A stretch of DNA of 64,000 nucleotides from Kitasatospora terrestris (GTDB taxonomy: Bacteria > Actinomycetota > Actinomycetes > Streptomycetales > Streptomycetaceae). The stretch lies in NCBI RefSeq assembly GCF_039542905.1, contig NZ_BAABIS010000001.1, positions 806,001-870,000 on the forward strand. The letters are read 5' to 3'. Made by a program: the position numbers and the translations under genes. Below the pieces are notes generated by a model. It saw nothing but the letters and a program-made list of their open reading frames with translations. It was not told the DNA's origin and did not search any database. Below, one piece after another: positions 48,857 through 57,373 of the stretch (within the stretch, counting starts at the first letter, position 1; each line of letters begins with the position of its first letter).

Positions 48857-51800
48857 GTGGAACCAGATCAGCGCGTGTCGCCCGCGGGGAGAAAACGGTG
48901 GCTCGGCCGGGTGCTGAGTGCCGGCCTCGCCGCGACGCTCCTGCCGCTCGGCTTGGCCGGTTTCGGCCCCGGAGCCTGGGCGGCCGGGCTTCCCGGCGGG
49001 CTCGGGCCGTGCCTGGGGGCCGAGTGTCCCGCGACGTTCCCCCCGGTGAACAACGGGGACTTCGCCGGGCGCGACGCCAACATCAACGTGTTCGTCGGCG
49101 GCAACTTCAACGTCTCCGGTTCGGCAGCGGAGGCCGAGGGCAAGGTGGTGACGCTCGGCAACTTCTCGCAGAACAAGGCGCAGGGCGTCAGCTCGATCTA
49201 CAACATCGGTATCGCGGGCGTGGGTTCACGCGTCCCCCCGCCAGCCGGTTCGGACTTCCTCACCACCGGCGGCGGCATCACCGTCGCCCAGGGGCAGCGG
49301 CTGGTCGCGGAGGGCGGCGTCGTCCGCCACGCCGGCGCGGTCAGCGGCACCATCGACGGGACGGTCGTCCAGGACTCGCAGGCCGCCGCCCCGTACTCCG
49401 CGCTGCGCGGTCAGCTGCAGACGGCCAGCGAGTGCTACGCCGGCATCGGGACGCCCCGGCCCCCCACGGGGACGGCGGTCAACCAGAGCTACCAGACGCT
49501 GTTCACGGGTGACGGCACGTCGGCGCTGCAGGTCTTCAACGTGGACTTCGACCTCACCACGAGCGGCGGCGCGCAGCAGGGCATCGTCTTCGCGAACATC
49601 CCCGCCAACGCGACGGTGCTGGTCAACCTGGTCGGCGCGGCGCGCACCATCAGCACCTTCAGCGGCGGGGTCGACGACAGCGACCCCTTGAACAAGCTGC
49701 GCGAGCGCCTGCTGTGGAACGTCCCGACCGCCGGGACGGTGACCTTCACCGGCACCGGCCAGTTCCAGGGCAGCATCCTGGTGGGCAACCCGGCCAGCAC
49801 CACCACCGTCAACATGCCGGGCCTCAACGGCCGGTTCTTCACCACGGGCACCCTGAACCACACCTCGGGCGGCTCGGGCGGCACCGGTACGGAGATCCAC
49901 GCCTACCCCTTCAACGGCGACCTCCCCTCGTGCGGCACGCCCACCCCCACCGCCTCGACCTCGGTCACCAAGGTCGACTCCGAGAGCGCGCAGCCGCTGG
50001 CGGGCGCGGTGTTCCAGCTCTGGCGGGAGACCAACGACACCACGGGCCTGCAGACCACCGGCGCGACCCCGGACACCGCGGTCGGCAACCCCTGCACCAC
50101 CCCGGCCAACGGCCAGTGCTCCGCCACCGGCCTGCCGCTCGGCACCTACTACTGGCAGGAGACCGCAGCCCCGCCCGGCTACGACCTGCCAGCCCAGCCG
50201 GTGACCACGGTCGTCCTGACCACCGACGGGCAGAACGTGCCGGTGACCGTCCGGGACAGCCGGACGCCCGCCGCGACGGGGTCGACCACCGTCACCAAGG
50301 TGGACGCGGCGACCAGCACCCCGCTCGCGGGCGCGGTCTTCCAACTGTGGCACGAGACCAACAACGTCCCGGGCCTGCAGACCACCGGGGCCACCCCGGA
50401 CACCGCGGTCGGCAACCCCTGCACCACCCCGGCCAACGGCCAGTGCTCCGCCACCGGCCTGCCGCTCGGCACCTACTACTGGCAGGAGACCGCAGCCCCG
50501 CCCGGCTACGACCTCCCCACCCCGGCAGTGACCACGGTCGTCCTCGACACGGCCGGGCAGGACGCGCCGGTCACGGTCCAGGACACGCAGACCACCACGC
50601 CGACCGCCTCCACCACCGTCACCAAGGTGGACGCGGCGACCGACGCCCCGCTCGCCGGCGCCACCTTCCAGCTCTGGCACGAGACCAACGGCACCACGGG
50701 CCTGCAGACCACCGGGGCAATCCCGGACACCGCGGTCGGTTCCCCGTGCGTGACCGGTGCGACGGGGATCTGCTCGGCGAACAACCTGCCGCTGGGCACG
50801 TACTACTGGCAGGAGACCGCGGCCCCGCCCGGCTACGACCTGCCGGCCCAGCCGGTGACCACGGTGGTGCTCGCCACCGCCGGGGAGACCGTGCCGGTCA
50901 CGGTCCGGGACAGCCGGACGCCGAACGGTTCGGGCTCGACCACCGTCACCAAGGTGGACGCGGCGACCGACGCCCCGCTCGCGGGCGCGGTGTTCCAGCT
51001 GTGGCAGGAGACCAACGGCACCCCGGGCCTGCAGACCCTCGGCGCCAACGCCGACACCGAGGTCGGCAGCCCGTGCACCACTCCGGTCAACGGCCAGTGC
51101 TCCGCCACCGGCCTGCCGCTGGGCACGTACTACTGGCAGGAGACCGCGGCCCCGCCCGGCTACGACCTGCCGCTCCAGCGCACGACGACGGTCGTCCTGG
51201 CCACCGACGGGCAGAACGTGCCGGTGACCGTGCGGGACCGCAAGACGCCCGACCTGACGGCGTCCACCCGCGTCACCAAGCTGGACGCGGCGACCGGCCG
51301 GCCGCTGGCGGGCGCGGTGTTCCAGCTGTGGCAGGAGACCAACGACGTCCCGGGTCTGCAGACCACCGGCATCGCCCCGGACACGGCGGTCGGCGAGCCC
51401 TGCACGACGCCCGCCAACGGGGTCTGCCGTGCGACGGACCTGCCGCTGGGCACCTACTACTGGCAGGAGGTCCAGGCCCCGCCCGGCTTCGACCTGCCGG
51501 CCCAGCCGGTGAGCACGGTGGTCCTGGCCGCCGACGGGCAGACCGTGCCGGTCATCGTCAAGGACGAGCGGACGCCGGAGAAGGGTCCGGGTTCGACCAA
51601 GGTGGTCAAGGTCGACGCGGAGACCGGTGAGCCGCTGGCCGGCGCGGTCTTCCAGCTGTGGCGCGAGACCAACGGCCGCCCGGGCCTGCAGACCTTCGGC
51701 AACAACGCCGACACCAAGGTCGGCGAACCCTGCACCACCGGCGAGGACGGCGTCTGCGAGGCGCACGACCTCCCGCTCGGCACGTACTACTGGCAGGAGG

Positions 51801-51994
51801 TGTCGGCTCCGGACGGCTACGCCCTCCCGGGCGATCCGGTGAGCAAGGTCGTGCTCACCAAGGACTGCCCGTGCGTGGAGGTCACGGTGCGGGACACCCG
51901 CCTGTGCCCGCCCAAGCCGTGCCCGCCGAAGCCGTGCCCGCCCAAGGGTGACCACGGCTCGGACGGGCCGTGGGCCCAGCTCCGCGAGTCCTGA
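48857..51994 (+). CDS. Secreted choice-of-anchor-A protein with six SpaA/CnaB repeats
   Basis: A 1,045-residue exported protein. GTG 48857 follows GAGAGG. The signal peptide spans about 1-45 (LSAGLAATLLPLGLAGFGPG, cleavage near AWA). Residues 50-355 form a choice-of-anchor-A domain (NNGDFAGRDANINVFVGGNFNVSG onwards, FEGS-like FQGSILVGNP). Six SpaA-type prealbumin-like repeats of 109 residues follow, each with VTKVD, LAGAVFQLW, YYWQE and a final VTVRD. They would form Lys-Asp isopeptide bonds with a Glu catalyst. The tail has three CPPK units and no LPXTG or membrane helix, so it is not a sortase substrate. It may form a stalk or surface fibre. A terminator follows. Confidence 0.83.
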   Translation: MEPDQRVSPAGRKRWLGRVLSAGLAATLLPLGLAGFGPGAWAAGLPGGLGPCLGAECPATFPPVNNGDFAGRDANINVFVGGNFNVSGSAAEAEGKVVTLGNFSQNKAQGVSSIYNIGIAGVGSRVPPPAGSDFLTTGGGITVAQGQRLVAEGGVVRHAGAVSGTIDGTVVQDSQAAAPYSALRGQLQTASECYAGIGTPRPPTGTAVNQSYQTLFTGDGTSALQVFNVDFDLTTSGGAQQGIVFANIPANATVLVNLVGAARTISTFSGGVDDSDPLNKLRERLLWNVPTAGTVTFTGTGQFQGSILVGNPASTTTVNMPGLNGRFFTTGTLNHTSGGSGGTGTEIHAYPFNGDLPSCGTPTPTASTSVTKVDSESAQPLAGAVFQLWRETNDTTGLQTTGATPDTAVGNPCTTPANGQCSATGLPLGTYYWQETAAPPGYDLPAQPVTTVVLTTDGQNVPVTVRDSRTPAATGSTTVTKVDAATSTPLAGAVFQLWHETNNVPGLQTTGATPDTAVGNPCTTPANGQCSATGLPLGTYYWQETAAPPGYDLPTPAVTTVVLDTAGQDAPVTVQDTQTTTPTASTTVTKVDAATDAPLAGATFQLWHETNGTTGLQTTGAIPDTAVGSPCVTGATGICSANNLPLGTYYWQETAAPPGYDLPAQPVTTVVLATAGETVPVTVRDSRTPNGSGSTTVTKVDAATDAPLAGAVFQLWQETNGTPGLQTLGANADTEVGSPCTTPVNGQCSATGLPLGTYYWQETAAPPGYDLPLQRTTTVVLATDGQNVPVTVRDRKTPDLTASTRVTKLDAATGRPLAGAVFQLWQETNDVPGLQTTGIAPDTAVGEPCTTPANGVCRATDLPLGTYYWQEVQAPPGFDLPAQPVSTVVLAADGQTVPVIVKDERTPEKGPGSTKVVKVDAETGEPLAGAVFQLWRETNGRPGLQTFGNNADTKVGEPCTTGEDGVCEAHDLPLGTYYWQEVSAPDGYALPGDPVSKVVLTKDCPCVEVTVRDTRLCPPKPCPPKPCPPKGDHGSDGPWAQLRES
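49950..51909 (+). repeat. Six tandem 327-bp coding repeats (SpaA/CnaB domains)
   Basis: Units begin near 49950, 50277, 50604, 50931, 51258 and 51585. Long identical stretches exist, for example between units 1 and 2 in the segment encoding CTTPANGQCSATGLPLGTYY. This level of identity implies recent expansion or gene conversion. The antisense strand shows matching open frames, which have no significance. Confidence 0.85.
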
Positions 51995-52017
51995 CGGATA
52001 GTCACGGCATGCTCCAC

Positions 52018-52053
52018 CGAGGTGCCCCGGTCCACGCGGACCGGGGCACCTCG
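52018..52053. terminator. Terminator after the SpaA-repeat protein gene
   Basis: CGAGGTGCCCCGGTCC, loop ACGC, GGACCGGGGCACCTCG: a perfect 16-bp stem 24 bp after the stop. Confidence 0.8.
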
Positions 52054-52261
52054 CCGCGTACGGGAGCACACCGCCCGAGACGGCAGGCGGCAGGCAGCAG
52101 GCCGCGCTACCTGGTACCGCGCCTGTCGGCCGTGCTGTGTAACCTTTCCCGGTCCGTCGCCGTGTGTACATGGCGACGGATTCCGGCGGAGGACCGGCGG
52201 GCCCGAACCGGGGCCGCCGGGGGGAATCCCCGCCGGACGGATCTGTGGGGGGAAGAGCACC

Positions 52262-53935
52262 GTGCACAAGAGTGCGAAGATCGGCATCGCCGGTGTCGCC
52301 ACGGCCGTGCTGGCCGTGGGCGGCTACGGCGCGTACAACATCGCCTCGGCCTTGACCGACTCGTCCGACCGGGCGGCCGCGGCGGGGCCGCGGTCAGTGG
52401 TGGCCGAGCCGCCGACCGCCGAGCAGGCGGCGGCCGCCGCCAAGGAGTTCCTCGACGCCTGGGCCAAGGGCGACGTGATGGCGGCGGGCAAGCTGACCGA
52501 CGCGCCGGACGCGGCGACAGCCGGGCTGACGGCGTTCCGGGACCAGGTGAAGCCGAGCGCGGTCCACCTGACCGTGGGCGGACCGATCGGCTCGCCCGCA
52601 CCCTCGCCCTCGGCCGCGTCCTCGACGGCCGCCGCGCCGACCGGGGTCCCGCTGTCGTTCAAGGCCAGCATGGAGTTCGCCGAGACCGGCACCCCGTGGG
52701 CCTACGACGGCGTCCTCGGCCTGGTGAAGATGAGCGACGGCAAGGCCGCCGTGCACTGGGTCCCGTCGGTGATCCACCCGCACCTCGGCGCGGGCGAGAC
52801 CATCGCGGTGAAGCCGGTCTACGGCACCCCCGGCACGGTCACCGACCGCAACGGCAAGCCGCTGGGCGGCTTCCCCTCGCTCACCGGCGTGCTGGACCGC
52901 TTCAAGACCCAGGCCCCGCAGGGCGGCTCCCCGGAGGACGCCGGTTCGGGCGTGCTGATCAGCCCCGACTCGGGCAGCGGGGCTCCGGAGAAGCTCTTCA
53001 CCATCAAGGAGCCCAAGCCCGTCCCCGCGCTGAAGCTCACCCTGGACGCCACCCTCCAGCAGGCCGCCGAGGCCGCCGTGGCCGAGCAGTCCAAGGGCGG
53101 CACCCGGCCCGCCTCACTGGTCGCCATCGAGCCCAGCACCGGCTACATCCTGGCCTTCGCCAACGCCCCGGCCACCGGCCAGAACCGGGCGTTCTCCGGC
53201 GCCACCGCCCCCGGCTCCACCATGAAGGTCGTCACCACCGCCGCACTGCTGGAGGCCGGCGTCACCCCGTCCACCCCGGTGGCCTGCCCGGCCACCACCA
53301 TGGTCACCGGCCGCCCGGTCGCCAACGACTTCCCCGACGCCCGGCCGAACAACACCTTCGCCGACGACTTCACCCAGTCCTGCAACACCGCCTTCATCGA
53401 GAAGGGCGCCGCCGTCCTCAAGCCGGACACCCTCCCGAAGATCGCCAAGGACGTCTTCGGCCTCGGCCTGGAGTGGAAGACCGGCCTGTCCAACTTCGAC
53501 ACCAAGATCCCCACCGAGTCGAACATGGCCGGCGCCGCCTCCGAGTTCATCGGCCAGGGCAAGGTGCAGACCAACCCGCTCGGCATGGCCTCGGTCGCCG
53601 CCACCGTCCAGAGCGGCGTCTTCAAGATGCCGGTCCTGGTCCCCGGCACGGAGCAGAAGCCCGCCGCCCGACAGCTCTCCGGCGACGTGCTGGGCAACCT
53701 CCGCACGCTGATGACCCAGACCGCGAAGAGCGGCACCGCCGCCGAGCCGATGGCCGGCATCCCCGGCGCCGCCGCCAAGACCGGCACCGCCGAGGTCGAC
53801 GGCAAGGACACCAACAGCTGGTTCACCGCCTACCGCGGCAACCTCGCCGTCGCCGCCGAGGTCGAGGGCGGCCTGCACGGCGCCCAGTCCGCCGGCCCCG
53901 CCGTCGCCAAGCTGCTGCGCATCGGCAACGGCTGA
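52262..53935 (+). CDS. Class B penicillin-binding protein (transpeptidase)
   Basis: A 557-residue membrane-anchored cell-wall transpeptidase. One N-terminal helix (IGIAGVATAVLAVGGYGAYNIA) is followed by an NTF2-like MecA_N-type domain (AAAAKEFLDAWAKGDVMAAGKLTD onwards), a short linker domain and the transpeptidase domain. The active-site motifs are Ser319-TMK322 in PGSTMK, SCN at 373-375 and KTG at 506-508. It probably crosslinks peptidoglycan, as PbpA-like proteins do. GTG 52262 follows GGGGGGAAGAGCACC. A 24-bp perfect hairpin follows the stop. Confidence 0.87.
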   Translation: MHKSAKIGIAGVATAVLAVGGYGAYNIASALTDSSDRAAAAGPRSVVAEPPTAEQAAAAAKEFLDAWAKGDVMAAGKLTDAPDAATAGLTAFRDQVKPSAVHLTVGGPIGSPAPSPSAASSTAAAPTGVPLSFKASMEFAETGTPWAYDGVLGLVKMSDGKAAVHWVPSVIHPHLGAGETIAVKPVYGTPGTVTDRNGKPLGGFPSLTGVLDRFKTQAPQGGSPEDAGSGVLISPDSGSGAPEKLFTIKEPKPVPALKLTLDATLQQAAEAAVAEQSKGGTRPASLVAIEPSTGYILAFANAPATGQNRAFSGATAPGSTMKVVTTAALLEAGVTPSTPVACPATTMVTGRPVANDFPDARPNNTFADDFTQSCNTAFIEKGAAVLKPDTLPKIAKDVFGLGLEWKTGLSNFDTKIPTESNMAGAASEFIGQGKVQTNPLGMASVAATVQSGVFKMPVLVPGTEQKPAARQLSGDVLGNLRTLMTQTAKSGTAAEPMAGIPGAAAKTGTAEVDGKDTNSWFTAYRGNLAVAAEVEGGLHGAQSAGPAVAKLLRIGNG

Positions 53936-53949
53936 CCCGACGGCCGGGC

Positions 53950-54016
53950 GTCAGCCCCTGCCGTAGACGGCGGCCGACCGTCGACAACGTCGCCGCCGTC
54001 TACGGCAGGGGCTGAC
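53950..54016. terminator. Perfect 24-bp inverted repeat after the PBP gene
   Basis: Arms 53950-53973 and 53993-54016 (starting GTCAGCCCCTGCCG) are exact complements around a 19-base loop, which itself contains the palindrome GTCGAC. It separates the PBP gene from the phosphatase gene on the same strand. Confidence 0.8.
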
Positions 54017-54097
54017 CACCGCGGGGGCGGCACCCGCACCGCACCGGGCATCATGAGGGGAAGGGCCGTACAGCCTCGCCCAGGCGGTGATCATCAC

Positions 54098-56491
54098 ATG
54101 GGTTCCTCCCCGTCCGGAGACGGTGTCCTCGCCGACGTCGCGACCGCGCTGATCGACGCCCGGGGGATCGTGGTCTCGTGGTCCACGACCGCCGCGGAAC
54201 TGCTCGGCCGCTCCGCCGCCGAGGTCCTCGGCCGGTCGATCCTGCGGCTGGTCACCGACCGTGACGACCTGATGCCGGCCCTCCCGGCACCGGGCGGACA
54301 GCCCCTCCACGGCACGGCACGGCTGACCGACGGCTCGGGCGGCACCGTCACCGTGCGGTACCGCGTCCTGCCCACGGCCTCGCCCGGCCGTGCCCTCCTC
54401 CTGGCCGTCCCCGCCGACCGGGCCGCCGAGGCCGCGGACGGCACCGCCCTGCTGCGGGCCCTGCTCGGCCAGGACCGGATCGGGTTCGTCCTGCGCGACA
54501 CCGGTCTGGCCGTGCTGCGGAGCAACCGCCCACCGGCGGCCTCCGGCCGGCTGCCGGTCGACGCCGGCAGCCGGCCCGCCGACGTGATGCACCCGCAGGA
54601 CGCCGCGGAGAGCGAGGCCGTCCTGCGCGGCGTGCTGGAGACCGGCGTACCGGTGGCCGCCCGGGAGCAGCGGGTCCGCGCGCTCGGCGACCCGGCCGAG
54701 GAGTACTCCTTCTCCGTGTCCGCCCTCCGGCTGGAGGACGGCCGGGGCCGGCCCGGAGGCGTCGCTGTCCTGCTCACCGACGCCACGGCGCACTTCCGGG
54801 CGGCCCGCCGGCTCGAACTGCGCCACCGGGTCTCCAGCACGGTCGGCCGCTCCCTGGACGTCGCCCGCACCGCCCAGGACCTCGCGGACGCCCTCGCCCC
54901 CGCCTTCGGCGACCTGGCCTGGGTCGACCTGGCCGACGCCGTCCTGCGCGGCGACGAACCGCCCCGGACCTTCGGCGGAGGCGACATGCACCTGCGCCGG
55001 GCAGCCGTGCACGCGGCCTCCGGCCACTGGCCCGCCGAGCTCATCCGGAAGGGCGAGGCCATCCCGCCGTTCCCGGACCGCCGCATGATCCGCGTCCTCC
55101 AGGAGGGACGGGCCGTGGTCGTCGACCGGGCGACCCTCGAACGCGGCCTCGCGGATCCGGACTTCGTCCGCGCCACCGCCCCCGAGAAGGGGCACTCGCT
55201 CGCCGTCGCCCCGCTCTTCGCCCGCGGCCTCGTGCTCGGCGTGGCCGCCGTGTGGCGCGCCGAACGCCCGGAGCCCTTCGACCGCCAGGACGCGGACCTG
55301 CTGACCGAGATCGCCGCGCACGCCGCCCTCGCCGTCGACAACGCCCGCCGCTACACCCGCGAGCACCGGGCCGCCGTCGCCCTGCAGCGGCGCCTGCTGC
55401 CGCGCGCCACCACCCGCACCAGCACGCTGGAGACCGCGGGCCACTACCTGCCCGCCACCGGCGGCGCCGGGATCGGCGGCGACTGGTTCGACGCGATCGC
55501 CCTGCCCTCGCTGCGCACGGCCCTGGTGGTCGGGGACGTCACCGGCCACGGTCTCCACGCGACCGCCACCATGGGCAGGCTGCGCACCGCCGTCCAGACC
55601 CTCGCGGACCTCGAGCTCGCCCCCGACGAACTGCTCACCCACCTCGACGGCCTGGTGGCGCGCTCGGCGGCCGAGGCCGACCCCGGGCAGCTCGACACCG
55701 TCGGGGCGACCTGCCTGGTGGTGCTCCACGACCCGGTGGCCGGACGGTGCGTGCTGGCCTCCGCGGGCCACCCGCCGCCGCTCCTCGCCACCCCGGACGG
55801 CACCGTCCGGCCGGTGGCGGTGCGCCCGGGTCCACCGCTCGGGGTGGGCGGCCTGCCCTTCGAGACGGCCACCGTGGAGCTCCCTCCCGGCAGCCTCCTC
55901 GCGCTCTACACGGACGGCCTGGTCAACCGCTTCGGCGGCGACCTCGACCGCCTGGCCGCCCGGCTGTCCGACCTGCGGAGGTCGGGGCCGGGCCTGACCG
56001 CACTCGGCCGGGCCCTCGTCTCCGAAGGCACCGACCTGCCGTCGCGCGACGACACCGCCCTCCTGCTCGCCCGCGCCCGGCCGCTGCCCGCGGGCAGCGT
56101 CGTGTCCTGGGAGTTCCCGGCCGACCCCTCCGGCGTCGCCACCGCGCGGGCCGTCGTCACCGGGAAGCTCGCCGAGTGGGCACTCGACGAGCTCGCCTTC
56201 ACCACCGAACTGATCGTCAGCGAGCTGGTCACCAACGCCATCCGCTACGCGGGCGGGCCCGTCGGCCTGCGCCTGATCCACGACACCACGCTCATCTGCG
56301 AAGTCAGCGACCCCAGCAACACCCAGCCGCGGCTGCGCCGCGCCCGCACCACCGACGAGGGCGGCCGCGGCCTGTTCCTGATCGCCCAACTCTCCCGACG
56401 GTGGGGCAGCCGCTACGGGCAGCACGGCAAGACCATCTGGTCCGAGCAGGCGCTCCCGCCCGGCGCGCCCGTGCCGAGCCCACCCGCCTGA
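54098..56491 (+). CDS. PAS/GAF-SpoIIE phosphatase with histidine-kinase-like ATPase domain
   Basis: A 797-residue signalling protein. In order: a PAS domain (ADVATALIDARGIVVSWSTTAAELLGRSAAEVLGR), a second PAS-like segment (to about 250), a GAF domain (about 255-420, with HSLAVAPLFARGLVLGVAAVWR), the PP2C/SpoIIE domain (GGAGIGGDWFDAIALPSLRTALVVGDVTGHG) and a C-terminal HATPase_c region (TTELIVSELVTNAIRYAGG, GRGLFLIAQLSRRWGSRYG). It presumably controls an anti-sigma-factor antagonist in response to light, redox or a small ligand. Its C-terminal half is a close paralogue of the protein at 29.3-31.5 kb. Confidence 0.87.
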   Translation: MGSSPSGDGVLADVATALIDARGIVVSWSTTAAELLGRSAAEVLGRSILRLVTDRDDLMPALPAPGGQPLHGTARLTDGSGGTVTVRYRVLPTASPGRALLLAVPADRAAEAADGTALLRALLGQDRIGFVLRDTGLAVLRSNRPPAASGRLPVDAGSRPADVMHPQDAAESEAVLRGVLETGVPVAAREQRVRALGDPAEEYSFSVSALRLEDGRGRPGGVAVLLTDATAHFRAARRLELRHRVSSTVGRSLDVARTAQDLADALAPAFGDLAWVDLADAVLRGDEPPRTFGGGDMHLRRAAVHAASGHWPAELIRKGEAIPPFPDRRMIRVLQEGRAVVVDRATLERGLADPDFVRATAPEKGHSLAVAPLFARGLVLGVAAVWRAERPEPFDRQDADLLTEIAAHAALAVDNARRYTREHRAAVALQRRLLPRATTRTSTLETAGHYLPATGGAGIGGDWFDAIALPSLRTALVVGDVTGHGLHATATMGRLRTAVQTLADLELAPDELLTHLDGLVARSAAEADPGQLDTVGATCLVVLHDPVAGRCVLASAGHPPPLLATPDGTVRPVAVRPGPPLGVGGLPFETATVELPPGSLLALYTDGLVNRFGGDLDRLAARLSDLRRSGPGLTALGRALVSEGTDLPSRDDTALLLARARPLPAGSVVSWEFPADPSGVATARAVVTGKLAEWALDELAFTTELIVSELVTNAIRYAGGPVGLRLIHDTTLICEVSDPSNTQPRLRRARTTDEGGRGLFLIAQLSRRWGSRYGQHGKTIWSEQALPPGAPVPSPPA

Positions 56492-56635
56492 CGCGCAGCC
56501 ACGGTCCATGCAGGAGTGACACCCCCCTCGCTCCCGACGGACGGGCCGGCCCAGCGACCGTTCGGGCGTCGGAGGCGGCGGCTAGCCTGATGGTCCGTCA
56601 GTGGCAGCGACCGACGCTGCCCGCCAGGAGGTCCC

Positions 56636-57250
56636 ATGCCTGCTCGTGCCCGTGTCCTGGCGCCGGTGCTCGCCGTCGCCGCCGCACTCCTGCTCGCCGC
56701 CTGTTCCGGCTCCACCACCACGCCCTCGGCCGACGGCGCCGCCCCGGCGAGCACCCCGCCGGCAGGTGCCACGTCGAGCACCTCCGCCGTGCCCGCCTCC
56801 GCCACGCCCTCCACGGCTACGCCGTCGCCGAGCGCCACGCCGATGGACACCCTGGTGATCCTCTGGTACGGCAACGGAGGGGCCGACAAGCTCGACGATC
56901 TGATCACCTCCGTCGCGAGGGTCGAGGCGCGGCATGCCGAGGGCCGCGCGGTCATCGAGCTGGACAAGGCGTTCGCGGCCGTTCGCGCCGCCCGCCCGTA
57001 CACCCCGATACCCGACCCGGAGACCCAGGCCGCCTGGGCGTCCGCCGTCGAGCACCTCGGTTCCGGGATGAGCACCGTCCTGAGCACCTCGGCCCTCAAT
57101 CCGGGGCCGAGCATGGCTCCGGAGCAGGCCAAGGAGACGGAGGCCAGGGGCTGGGAGGAGTTCGCGACGGGCATGGCCGCCCTGAGGGACGTCGACAAGC
57201 GGCTGCAGGCCTTCGGCTGCCTGCCCCACGGGGACCCCTGGAAGGCGTAG
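56636..57250 (+). CDS. Hypothetical lipoprotein
   Basis: A 204-residue lipoprotein with signal VLAPVLAVAAALLLAAC (lipobox LAAC), a long Ser/Thr/Pro/Ala linker (about 23-70) and a helical folded part beginning DTLVILWYGNGGADKLDDLITSVARVEARHAEGRAVIELDKAFAAVRAARPY. AGGAGG precedes ATG 56636 by 6-8 bases. Family not recognised. Confidence 0.68.
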   Translation: MPARARVLAPVLAVAAALLLAACSGSTTTPSADGAAPASTPPAGATSSTSAVPASATPSTATPSPSATPMDTLVILWYGNGGADKLDDLITSVARVEARHAEGRAVIELDKAFAAVRAARPYTPIPDPETQAAWASAVEHLGSGMSTVLSTSALNPGPSMAPEQAKETEARGWEEFATGMAALRDVDKRLQAFGCLPHGDPWKA

Positions 57251-57253
57251 CCG

Positions 57254-57306
57254 CCCCGGGGAGTCCGGCCCGGGGAGTCCGCCCCGGGGAGTCCGGCCCG
57301 GGGCGA
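57254..57306. repeat. Short 14-bp tandem repeat with palindromic CCCCGGGG units
   Basis: GAGTCCG recurs at 57261, 57275 and 57289, a period of 14 within units like CCCCGGGGAGTCCG. Each unit holds CCCGGGG or CCCCGGGG, which could act as a weak bidirectional terminator between two converging genes. Confidence 0.6.
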
Positions 57307-57373
57307 CCGGGCTCCCCGACGCGGTGGGTGCTCCGGTCGGCCGCCGGGCCCGGCCTGAGCGTCCGCTCCGCTG

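Noticed and set aside
50179..51783. A regular series of about 97-codon minus-strand frames
   Set aside because: They mirror the 327-bp SpaA repeats of the plus-strand gene and have no ribosome sites or known domains.
49950..51909. Regularly spaced repeats resembling a CRISPR-like array
   Set aside because: The period of 327 bp and the intact reading frame show protein-domain repeats, not short palindromic repeats with spacers.
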